Assembly: GCA_031267995.1 (NCBI GenBank)
Contig: JAIRXZ010000083.1
Location: forward strand, 1-6,583
Reading direction: 5' to 3'
Source of the DNA: Odoribacteraceae bacterium
GTDB lineage: Bacteria > Bacteroidota > Bacteroidia > Bacteroidales > Marinifilaceae
DNA: 6,583 bases
Each line of letters starts with the position of its first letter. Position 1 is the stretch's first letter. Positions 1 through 6,583 of this stretch are shown here, in pieces. Under the pieces are notes generated by a model. That model had not been told where the DNA came from, did not search any database, and saw only the letters and a list, made by a program, of their open reading frames with translations. The position numbers were made by a program, and so were the translations under genes.

Positions 1-1410
1 CTACCTCTTATCGTAGACGTCCACCGGCTTGCCGCTGAACCCCTCCACGTGGCGGATGACGCGACCATTTTGGCCGGGGGCGATGTCCAGCCAATAGAGA
101 TGCCCCTCCGTGCCCACCAGCAGCTGGTTGGCGTCGCGCCCGACCTTCAACATGCTGACCTCGCCGGGTAAAGTGATGGCCGAGAGCGGTTCCGCCACCT
201 GGCTGGAGGGATTGTAGCGATAGACGACGTTCCCCGACGAAAAGTAGATATCCGTCAAGTAAATCGCCCACAGCGTCCCCGGCGTGACGAGGGCGTCGTG
301 CGCGAACGGTCGCTTGTACTGGCTCATGGCGAATTGCCCGCCGGACATAAAGCTGAGTTCCTGCATGATACCGCCGGCGTCGCGACCGAACAGGTAGAAC
401 CCCGTGGGGCCGGAGAGGAGGGTGATGAAATCCAGGTCGACGTGCGCCGGGTCCCAGTTGACCGGCGGCCCTTGCATGTGCGCCGCCTCGAACATCATGC
501 CGGCAGCGGGGATGAAGCTGACGAGCGCCCGCTTGTCCACGTCGTACGACCAGTGGAAGGTGCCGCCCTGATCGACGGCGATGCAGGGCGCTAACGTGTA
601 GAAACCCAGCACCGGCGGGGAGAAGAAGCCGAAGCCCGGCCACTCGTGATACCCCTCGAAGCGGCCGACGTAGAATTTGCCGTCGACAATGCCCGCCATC
701 GTGCCGTTGTCCAGCGGGACGAAGCTCTGGGCGGATACCTGGCCGTCGGGGATGTCGAAAAAGTTCTCCTTGAAGTGGCGAATCTTGACGAAAGTGTTGA
801 CGTCGACGAGGACACCGGGGTCGTCCTTGTCCGCGCAGATCACCCAGTAGCCCATGTAGAGGCCGCCGACCATGTTGGGATTGTAGAGGGCGACGAGTTG
901 CAGGGGGTCGCGCGGGAGCGGCTCGCCGTCGTTCATCAACTCGTAAACGCCCTGGCGCACCGTGCCTTCCGCCGCGATGAAGGATAGGCCGGCGCGCCCC
1001 CCACTGCCGGAGGTGAGCATGACCACCCCCTGGCTGAAGGCCGTGCGGCCGCTGATGTGGAAGGGGTAGAAGTACTTCATGCCCGTCAGGTGGTCGGTGA
1101 CGATGAGCCTGGCCATGTAGAGCTGCGCGCGGAGGGTAAAGAGGATGTCGAGTTGCTCCCCCTCGTGGTGGTGGGTGTCCATGAGCACGGGGTCGCTGAT
1201 CTCCCAGTGGTAAGTGAGTTGGGTTTTGTCGCTGAAAGTGACTTGCGGACGCACCAGCAGGCGGTCGCCGACGGTCACGGGATATACCTCGTCGATGACG
1301 ACGACGGGTTGTTCGGGCGCCTGGTAGCGATAGTTTCCCTTGTCGTCGATGCAGGAGGCGAGGAGGGCGACGGCGAGGAGGACGGCGAATGATAGTGATA
1401 TGTTTTTCAT
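1..1410 (-). CDS. PKD-like family lipoprotein with a probable C-terminal beta-propeller
   Basis: The product has 469 residues if started at the ATG at 1410. An in-frame GTG at 1419 would add three residues (M-K-V), but the ATG gives a standard signal peptide MKNISLSF with lipobox LASC (Cys20), so I prefer it. Cys20 is followed by IDDKGNYRYQAP; the acidic pair and the GNY motif are typical of the PKD-like family that follows DUF4843 genes in SusC/SusD loci. An Ig/PKD-like domain spans about 33-120, with LTYHWEI (65-71) and ARLIVTD (100-106) as its characteristic strands. From about 128 onward, roughly seven short repeats of hydrophobic beta-strand pairs spaced 43-62 residues apart suggest a beta-propeller (inference). 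The TAG stop is the first codon of the window, so the gene is complete. No catalytic motif is seen. A surface-exposed binding role beside the transporter is inferred; the substrate is unknown. Confidence 0.87.
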   Translation of the reverse strand: MKNISLSFAVLLAVALLASCIDDKGNYRYQAPEQPVVVIDEVYPVTVGDRLLVRPQVTFSDKTQLTYHWEISDPVLMDTHHHEGEQLDILFTLRAQLYMARLIVTDHLTGMKYFYPFHISGRTAFSQGVVMLTSGSGGRAGLSFIAAEGTVRQGVYELMNDGEPLPRDPLQLVALYNPNMVGGLYMGYWVICADKDDPGVLVDVNTFVKIRHFKENFFDIPDGQVSAQSFVPLDNGTMAGIVDGKFYVGRFEGYHEWPGFGFFSPPVLGFYTLAPCIAVDQGGTFHWSYDVDKRALVSFIPAAGMMFEAAHMQGPPVNWDPAHVDLDFITLLSGPTGFYLFGRDAGGIMQELSFMSGGQFAMSQYKRPFAHDALVTPGTLWAIYLTDIYFSSGNVVYRYNPSSQVAEPLSAITLPGEVSMLKVGRDANQLLVGTEGHLYWLDIAPGQNGRVIRHVEGFSGKPVDVYDKR

Positions 1411-1422
1411 GACTTTCACGTG
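1411..1422 (-). other. 12-base spacer that decides the start of the PKD-like gene
   Basis: Read on the minus strand, the DUF4843 stop TAA is followed by CACGTGAAAGTC and then ATG. The GTG inside this spacer is in frame with the ATG and could serve as an earlier start, only three codons upstream and three bases after the stop. There is no Shine-Dalgarno sequence for either candidate. The ATG is preferred because it is the commoner start codon and gives the usual M-K-N signal-peptide beginning. There is no room for a terminator or promoter. Confidence 0.6.
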
Positions 1423-2262
1423 TTACATGTAGATGATGGTGGCGGCGTTGTCGTCGTCGAAGAAGATGTAGCGGTTGCCCGAAGGCCCCATGTTGACGAG
1501 GACGGCTGTGACGCGCTTGTCGGGTTTTGTTTTGTCGTAGAACTCGAACATGGTGGCGGGGACAGTCTCCACGAATGCGTAGTCGGGGTGCTTGGCGACC
1601 CACGCGACGGGGTCAAAGAGGAAGGCCTTGAAGTTTTTGATGTAGTTGAGGGACTGGATGGTCTTCTCGCCGTCGGTGGAGGGGTCGTTGAGATCGACGG
1701 TTCCCGACGAGCAGAGGAAGAGGAAGTGCTTGTTGCGGGAGTAGGCGCCCATGTCGCCTGCCCACCTGTCCCACCACCAGGGTTTTTCGAGGCGGTTGGA
1801 GAACGAGATGATGGCCGTGGTGAGCGGCAAGTTGGTGGCGAAATCCGGCGACTCCACGAGGCGCAGGGCGATGACGAAGGTGGAGTCCAGCAGCATCGGG
1901 TCGTCGCGATAGAGGGTGACGGGGAGGTTGAAGGTGCCGGAGTCCGCGGGGATGGTGTAGGCGGCGGCCAGCGGCGCGTGGTGGGTGGTTGGCGCGGCGG
2001 TGGTGAGCGACGGGATGATTTCCAGGTGGAACGTTCTGTCGCGGCGCACGCGCTGGCCGGAGATGATCACCGGCAAGTTGACGGTGTAGGCGTCCACCTC
2101 CGGCGGGTACGCGAAGGAGTAGGTGACGCGGCTGGCGGCGGTGTCGGCGAAGTTGAAGTAGATGTTGTCCTTGGGGGCGCGGTAGGCGTAGTCCCCGGCG
2201 TCGTCACATGCCGCGGCGAGTAAAAGGAGCGGCGCGAGGAGGCGTGGTATGTTTGTTTTCAT
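1423..2262 (-). CDS. DUF4843-type lipoprotein, accessory to the SusC/SusD pair
   Basis: The product is a 279-residue predicted lipoprotein. The signal peptide is residues 1-18 with lipobox AAAC and Cys19, followed directly by DDAGDYAYRAP. The acidic residues after Cys resemble the surface-export signal of Bacteroidota lipoproteins. The rest matches my memory of the DUF4843 family: a beta-rich body with IYFNF (34-38), YSF (48-50), LPVIISGQ (63-70), RDRTFHLEI (74-82), TIPADSGTFNLPVTLYR (103-119), then PWWWDRWAGDMGAYS (161-175) and the following K. Families of this kind commonly sit right after SusD and before a PKD-like lipoprotein, exactly as here. The start lies 17 bases beyond the SusD stop; an accessory ligand-binding or docking role at the cell surface is inferred. 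No enzymatic motif is visible. The lipoprotein call is firm, the family name fairly firm from remembered motifs, and the biochemical role unknown. Confidence 0.87.
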   Translation of the reverse strand: MKTNIPRLLAPLLLLAAACDDAGDYAYRAPKDNIYFNFADTAASRVTYSFAYPPEVDAYTVNLPVIISGQRVRRDRTFHLEIIPSLTTAAPTTHHAPLAAAYTIPADSGTFNLPVTLYRDDPMLLDSTFVIALRLVESPDFATNLPLTTAIISFSNRLEKPWWWDRWAGDMGAYSRNKHFLFLCSSGTVDLNDPSTDGEKTIQSLNYIKNFKAFLFDPVAWVAKHPDYAFVETVPATMFEFYDKTKPDKRVTAVLVNMGPSGNRYIFFDDDNAATIIYM

Positions 2263-2279
2263 GTCGTGTGGGTTTATTG

Positions 2280-3719
2280 TCAGCGATTTCCAAATTCAAT
2301 TTCGTCGTCCGGGAGGGGGATGGTGTAGATTCTGGCGGGATCGTAGAGGATGCCCGATTCCGAGGTGATGCCTTTGCCCAATCGCTTGTTGGCGTAGAAG
2401 GCTTGTCCCTCGGCGAAGGTCTCCTTGCGATACTCTTTCAGCAGCTCGTCCTCGAAATTCGCGTTGGGCGCCACCACGTTGCGGTGCAGCCGGACGGTGT
2501 TGAGGTACTCCCAGGCCAGCGTCGGGTTGGTGGGGAAGACGGCTTCGGCGGCGATGAAGTACATCTCACCCAGGCGAATGGCCGGCATCACCAGGAAGTG
2601 CTTGTTGCCCACCTCTGCCGTTTCGCGGAGGTACTTGACGATCTGGTACTTTTCGTTTGAGTTGGACATGCGGAACCAGCCGTTGTAGCGATAGTCGCCA
2701 CCACCGACACCCTCCGCCTCGTAGATGTTTTTCAGATGCGTGGTGTGGATGAAGTAGCCGACGGCCACGTCGTTATAGCGGTTGCGGAGGTTGACTTCGT
2801 TGGCCTCGTTGTACCAGGCAAAGAGAAGCTCCGGGTACATGACGTGATCCTTCTCGCCCGGCTCGGCCAGCAGCAGGGCGGGGTCAACCCACTTGAATTT
2901 GTTGGCGTTGATCACCTCGAGGGCTTGCCGCAGGGCGTCATCGGGGCGATCCATGTAGAGATAGGCGCGCGCCAGGGTGCCGCACACGGCGTAGTAGTTG
3001 AGGCGATGCCGCCGGTTTTGGAGGAATAGCTCGGCGTTGGCCTGTTCCGTTATCGTGTCCCCGTCGGTGTTGTATCCCACCACGTAGGCGGGGTCGCGGA
3101 TGGGGTCGTTGGTTAGCAACGTCTTCGCTGTTTCCAGGTCGGCCGTCAGGCGCGACAGCACCGTCTCGACGCTCGACAGCGGGGTCACGCGGTTGGAGTA
3201 GGTGGTGACGTAGGGGATGGCCGGCGCGGTGGCGTCCGCGGTGAAGGCGGGGCTGAATAGGCGCAGGAGGTCGAAGTGGAGGAACGCCCGCAACGCCAGC
3301 GCCTCGCCCTTAACGAGGTTGTACATGCCGTCGCGGAAAAGCTCCTGCCTGCTGTCGATGTTCTCCAGCACCAGGTTGCAGTTGACGATAGCCGTGTAAG
3401 CGGCGCTCCAAACGGAGGCGGCGCGCCATTTAAAGGTCTCGTCCGCGAAGTCGAAGGCTGCGGTTTTGGCATACGTGGTGTAGTCCTGTGGCTCGTAGGA
3501 GTAGTTTTGCATCATCGCCTCCTGCAGCTCTACCGTGGAGAGGCCGCCGTAAAACATATTGTCCGCGCAACGACTATATATGCCGTTGATTGCCTCGAAG
3601 AAGCCCTCCTCGCGGGAGAATAGTTCCTCGACACTCACGCTCGACTCCGGCTGCACGTCCAGCCACTTGTTGCAGGAGACGAGGGGGAGCAATAACGCGA
3701 TGTATAATAGGTGTTTCAT
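2280..3719 (-). CDS. SusD/RagB-family nutrient-uptake outer-membrane lipoprotein
   Basis: This is a surface lipoprotein expected to cap the SusC barrel and bind the incoming ligand. The 479-residue length is normal for the family. A short signal peptide ends in a lipobox LVSC, with lipidated Cys16, followed by NKWLDVQP, the usual SusD mature N-terminus. The N-terminal SusD-like domain spans about 17-210 and includes IVNCNLVLENID (111-122) and EALALRAFLHFDLLRLF (139-155). A TPR-like helical segment lies near 243-270 (LARAYLYMDRPDDALRQA). The C-terminal SusD/RagB domain (about 290-479) shows IRLGEMYFIAAEA (381-393), LNTVRLHR (406-413), RKETFAEGQAFYANKRLG (431-448) and the terminal IPLPDDEI (467-474). 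The ATG lies 9 bases after the transporter stop, which suggests coupled expression. There is no Shine-Dalgarno motif in front of it. The frame is intact. Family assignment is very secure; ligand specificity is not readable from sequence. Confidence 0.97.
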   Translation of the reverse strand: MKHLLYIALLLPLVSCNKWLDVQPESSVSVEELFSREEGFFEAINGIYSRCADNMFYGGLSTVELQEAMMQNYSYEPQDYTTYAKTAAFDFADETFKWRAASVWSAAYTAIVNCNLVLENIDSRQELFRDGMYNLVKGEALALRAFLHFDLLRLFSPAFTADATAPAIPYVTTYSNRVTPLSSVETVLSRLTADLETAKTLLTNDPIRDPAYVVGYNTDGDTITEQANAELFLQNRRHRLNYYAVCGTLARAYLYMDRPDDALRQALEVINANKFKWVDPALLLAEPGEKDHVMYPELLFAWYNEANEVNLRNRYNDVAVGYFIHTTHLKNIYEAEGVGGGDYRYNGWFRMSNSNEKYQIVKYLRETAEVGNKHFLVMPAIRLGEMYFIAAEAVFPTNPTLAWEYLNTVRLHRNVVAPNANFEDELLKEYRKETFAEGQAFYANKRLGKGITSESGILYDPARIYTIPLPDDEIEFGNR

Positions 3720-3728
3720 GATATGCTT

Positions 3729-6583
3729 TTAAAAGGTGGTTTGAATGGAAAAGGTGAAACTGCGGGCAAACGGGTAGTTGATGCCCCGCTCCAGGGCAAT
3801 GGTTGAGGCGCGCCAGAGGTCGTTTGCCGTGACGGAGGCGCGCAACGTTTGCAAGCCCACGCGTTGCATGGTGCGCGGGTCGACGTCGTAGGAGAGGTAG
3901 AGCGAGCGCAGCTCCAGCAGGTTGTCCTTCTGGATGAAACGCTCCGTGACGCGGGTGTTCCCGTGGTCGCGGATGTCCTTGTAGAGCGCCTTGTCCCCCG
4001 GCTTCACCCAACGGTTGTCCCAGGCGCGGCGATCCAGGTTGTAGCGCGGGTCGGCGTTCTCCACCTTGTCCACCAGCGTCTGGTTGTACTCGTAACCGCC
4101 AAAGCGGGTGTAGCACGAGAAGCTCAACAGGAAGCCCTTGTAGTAGACGCTGCCGCCGAAGTAGCCGTCCAGGTCGGGGGTGGCGTCGCGGATACCCACC
4201 ACGTCCTTCACGTCCCAGTCATAGGTCAGCGTGCCGTCGCGCTTGACGAAGATCTCCTGTCCGTTTTCCGGGTCGATGCCCCGCGAGGGGACGGCGTAGA
4301 TGGTATTCATGGAGGCGTTTTCGTTGTAGCGCACGAGGGGGACGCCCATCGACTGCTGCTCCTGGTCAGCCCGCTCGTTGAGCTTGGTGAGGGCGTTGGA
4401 GATCTTCATCAGCGTGTTGGTGTTGTGGACGAAGTTGCCGGTGAGGGTGAGCGACAGGTTGTCGCGCTTGAGGAAGTTCCACTTCAGCCCCAGCTCGAAG
4501 CCCTTGTTGAGGATATCGCCCAGGTTCTCGCGGTAGTACGCGAAGCCCGTCGAGGGGGGCAGGGTGACGTCCGTCAGCATGTCCTTGGTGAGCTTGTAAT
4601 AGTAGCGCCCCGTGAGGTAGAGGCGATCGTCGGCCAGCCCCACGTCCGCGCCGGCGTCGTAGTTGAGGGTGCGTTGCCACTTGAGGCTGCTGTTGCCGTA
4701 CTGCGTCACCCCGGCGCCCACGCCGGTGGAGTACCACTGGTTTTTGTAGTACTCGTACAGCGTGTTGGCCATGTAAGGGGAGAAGGAGACCGAGCCGGTC
4801 AAGCCGGCGTTGACCTTCAGGCGGAGCTGGCTGATCAGCCCGGCGCGCTTCATGAACTCCTCGCGGTGCACGTTCCACCCGGCGCCAACAGCCCAGAAGG
4901 GGGCTACGCGGTTGTCCGACCCGAATTTGGACGATCCGTCCGCCCGCGCGGAGAGATCCAGCAGGTAGCGGTTCCGGTACGAGTAATTGAGGCTGAAAAA
5001 GAGGCCGAATAGCCGCTCTTTGTCCAGCGAGGAGGAGGGGGCGCCGTTCTCGGCATAGCCCTTGGCGTAGCCGATGTCGCTAAAGCGGTCGTTGGTGAAG
5101 CCGATGGCCGTGAAGGACTTCCCCCGGTTCTCCCCCGCGCGGATATTCGCCCCCAGCGCGAGGTTGAAGAAGTGCTCGCCCAGTGCCCGGCTGTACGTCA
5201 ACGTGGCGCTGCCGTCGGCGTGCCACTCCTTCGCGTCGCCGTAGACGTATCGCCCGCGCTTGTCCAGATCGGCGAAGCTGTAGAAGTAGAACTCGTTGGC
5301 GTAGGGCGACGTGAATATGTCGCTGCTACTGCTTTTGCGCGTGAGGCCAATCAGTCCCCGCAAGCGCAACTCGTCGGTCATGTTCCACTCGATGGAAAAG
5401 AGGTCGCCCAGCTCCCAGTACTCCGACTCGCTGAAGCTGCTCAACGAGGCGTTGTACAACGGGTTCAGCACCACGCTCTCGCGGATGCTGCCGCCGGCGC
5501 CTCCCCTATCCGTCCACGTGTCCACGTTCTGCGCGACGCGGCCGTTCTCGCCGCTCTTGGGGTAATAGGGGTTCATGCGCACGTACTCCGAGAAGTTCCC
5601 GTACGGAGAGTCCGCCCCCTGCACCCTGGCTACCGAAAGGGTATTCTTGAAAAGCAACACGCGATCCAGGTCGTATGACAACTCCATGCTCATGCCCAGC
5701 CGGTCGCGCGTCGATCGCTTCATCACCCCCGGCATGGTTTGGTACTGGAGGCTGATGCCGTAACGGACGGTGGGCGAGCCACCCTCCACGAACAGGGAGT
5801 GCTTGTGCCCGAACGCGTTCTTCACCGGCTGCGCCAGCCAGTAAGTATCCACCCCGCTCAACACGTTGAACCGCTTTTGGTAGTACAACTCCTCCTGATC
5901 GTCCAGCGAAATGCCCGGCGTTTCGTACACCCCGGCCAGCCGCTCGTACTCCAGCTTCTCGGCGGCGTTCAGCACGTCGTAGGAGGCCAGGTCGGGGAGG
6001 CTCGCGTTCAGCTCGTAGTTGTACGACACCCGCAGCTGCCCCTCCTTCGGGGCTACCGTCGTGATCACCAGCACGCCGTTGGCCGCCCGCGAGCCGTAAA
6101 TGGCCGTGGCCGCCGCGTCCTTCAGCAGGGAGATCGACGCCACACGGTTGACATCCAGGTCGTAGATCTTCTCCACCCCCACCTCGTAACCGTCGAGGAT
6201 AAACGTGGGGAGGTTCACGGAGCTGTTGATGTTATCGCGCCGGAGCACCTCGCCCCCCGCCCCCGTGGGCACGGAGGAGGCGCCGCGGACGTTGATATTC
6301 GGCATCTTGTTGGGATCGGAACCCGCGAGGTTGTCCGCCAATACCCTGAACGAGGGGTCGAAGGCCTCGATCGCCCGCGCCAGGTTGTTCGGGTTCACCC
6401 GCTTCAGCTCCTCCCCCCGGACGATGACGGCCGCGCCCGTGAAATTATCGCGCCGCCGGTTGAAATAACCGAAGGCTACCACCTCCTCCAGCGCTACCTC
6501 GGCCGCCTGGAGGGTGATTTCGTAACGGGTGACACCCGCCTGCAGGGGCACCTCGCGCGTCTCCATCCCGACGAAGGATACCT
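3729..6583 (-). CDS. SusC/RagA-family TonB-linked outer-membrane transporter, N-terminus cut off by the window edge
   Basis: This is a TonB-dependent barrel that imports a ligand captured by its SusD partner. About 950 codons and the TAA stop are visible. The reading frame stays open to the right edge. The first ATG, at 6566, is not the start: it is preceded in frame by V-S-F-V-G, so the stretch reads VSFVGMET, a hallmark of the CarboxypepD_reg-like beta-sandwich that precedes SusC plugs. Counting from that Met, the plug begins near EEVVAFGY (27-34) and NFTGAA (41-46), with INVRGASS (91-98), FILDGYEV (122-129) and LKDAAATAIYGSRAANGV (148-165). The barrel carries GVMKRS near 280, DGSSKFG near 540 and LKWQRT near 628, and ends in a C-terminal Phe (SIQTTF), as expected for an outer-membrane barrel. 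The signal peptide, most of the N-terminal domain and any STN (secretin/TonB short N-terminal) signalling domain are off the window. SusD follows after 9 bases. The family is certain from motifs; the substrate is unknown. Confidence 0.97.
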   Translation of the reverse strand, partial: VSFVGMETREVPLQAGVTRYEITLQAAEVALEEVVAFGYFNRRRDNFTGAAVIVRGEELKRVNPNNLARAIEAFDPSFRVLADNLAGSDPNKMPNINVRGASSVPTGAGGEVLRRDNINSSVNLPTFILDGYEVGVEKIYDLDVNRVASISLLKDAAATAIYGSRAANGVLVITTVAPKEGQLRVSYNYELNASLPDLASYDVLNAAEKLEYERLAGVYETPGISLDDQEELYYQKRFNVLSGVDTYWLAQPVKNAFGHKHSLFVEGGSPTVRYGISLQYQTMPGVMKRSTRDRLGMSMELSYDLDRVLLFKNTLSVARVQGADSPYGNFSEYVRMNPYYPKSGENGRVAQNVDTWTDRGGAGGSIRESVVLNPLYNASLSSFSESEYWELGDLFSIEWNMTDELRLRGLIGLTRKSSSSDIFTSPYANEFYFYSFADLDKRGRYVYGDAKEWHADGSATLTYSRALGEHFFNLALGANIRAGENRGKSFTAIGFTNDRFSDIGYAKGYAENGAPSSSLDKERLFGLFFSLNYSYRNRYLLDLSARADGSSKFGSDNRVAPFWAVGAGWNVHREEFMKRAGLISQLRLKVNAGLTGSVSFSPYMANTLYEYYKNQWYSTGVGAGVTQYGNSSLKWQRTLNYDAGADVGLADDRLYLTGRYYYKLTKDMLTDVTLPPSTGFAYYRENLGDILNKGFELGLKWNFLKRDNLSLTLTGNFVHNTNTLMKISNALTKLNERADQEQQSMGVPLVRYNENASMNTIYAVPSRGIDPENGQEIFVKRDGTLTYDWDVKDVVGIRDATPDLDGYFGGSVYYKGFLLSFSCYTRFGGYEYNQTLVDKVENADPRYNLDRRAWDNRWVKPGDKALYKDIRDHGNTRVTERFIQKDNLLELRSLYLSYDVDPRTMQRVGLQTLRASVTANDLWRASTIALERGINYPFARSFTFSIQTTF

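Larger units (their letters stand above)
1..6583 (-). other. Putative operon: SusC - SusD - DUF4843 - PKD-like
   Basis: Four same-strand genes are separated by only 9 (3720-3728), 17 (2263-2279) and 12 (1411-1422) bases. No inverted repeat with a T-run is seen in any spacer, and the spacers are too short for an internal promoter of the Bacteroidota type. The unit therefore very probably yields one transcript that starts right of the window and may continue left of it. The order is that of a recurrent Bacteroidota outer-membrane uptake locus. No tRNA, rRNA, insertion sequence, CRISPR array or direct repeat was noticed in the window. Confidence 0.85.

Noticed and set aside
8..1603. A 531-codon open frame on the minus strand in another frame across the PKD-like and DUF4843 genes
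   Set aside because: The product is extremely rich in Arg, His, Pro and Gly, without hydrophobic core or domain signature, and it spans the junction of two genes with clear lipoprotein starts. It is a frame shadow.
1977..1991. THHAP segment (residues 93-97) of the DUF4843 protein as a metal site
   Set aside because: A T-H-Y-like turn before the next strand is, as I recall, common in this family and calx-beta-like folds. Two adjacent His without further ligands nearby do not support a metal site.
1420..2223. A 267-codon open frame on the plus strand opposite the DUF4843 gene
   Set aside because: Its translation is a Val/Gly/Glu/Asp-rich low-complexity string, as expected of an antisense shadow; the minus-strand gene has a signal peptide, lipobox and family motifs.
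3720..3728. Possible terminator or promoter between the transporter and SusD genes
   Set aside because: The spacer is only 9 bases. The T-rich stretch just beside it is the end of the transporter gene and its stop; there is no stem-loop.
3574..4116. A minus-strand alternative frame running from the transporter end into SusD
   Set aside because: Its translation is Arg/Gly/His/Pro-rich and carries out-of-frame echoes of both genes. The true frames on either side are intact with proper stop and start, so it is neither a fusion nor a frameshift.
3849..5012. A 387-codon open frame on the plus strand, opposite the transporter
   Set aside because: Its translation is a monotonous Val/Ala/Gly/Glu-rich string with no recognisable domain, and it lies wholly antisense to a well-conserved barrel gene. 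Long antisense frames are expected in GC-rich DNA where stops are rare.

Overview
The window holds part of one gene cluster. All four genes lie on the minus strand and are packed almost without gaps, as expected of a single polycistronic unit transcribed from right to left. In transcription order they are: a SusC/RagA-type TonB-linked outer-membrane transporter whose N-terminus lies beyond the right edge, a SusD/RagB-type lipoprotein, a DUF4843-type lipoprotein, and a PKD-like family lipoprotein whose stop codon is the first three bases of the window.

The SusC/SusD pair and the lipoproteins with acidic residues just after the lipidated cysteine point to the phylum Bacteroidota, most likely the order Bacteroidales. 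Base composition is GC-rich by eye, clearly above typical Bacteroides. This fits the GC-rich lineages of the order (for example Alistipes-like or some Tannerella-like taxa), but I cannot assign a genus.

Layout: bases 3729-6583 encode the transporter, 2280-3719 the SusD homologue, 1423-2262 the DUF4843 protein and 1-1410 the PKD-like protein. The spacers are 9, 17 and 12 bases. None has room for a terminator or internal promoter, and none shows a convincing Shine-Dalgarno sequence, which is normal for this phylum. The operon's promoter and any sigma/anti-sigma regulator genes would be to the right of the window; further operon members may lie to the left.

Working model: the SusC barrel and the SusD lid form a TonB-energised import complex at the outer membrane. 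The two downstream lipoproteins are probably displayed on the cell surface as accessory binding or docking subunits. The substrate cannot be read from the sequence: no hydrolase, protease or metal-handling gene is in view. The set is a recurrent Bacteroidota arrangement rather than a new system. The points most worth a second look are a seven-fold repeat pattern in the last gene suggesting a beta-propeller, and a near-identical motif right behind the lipid anchor of both accessory lipoproteins.
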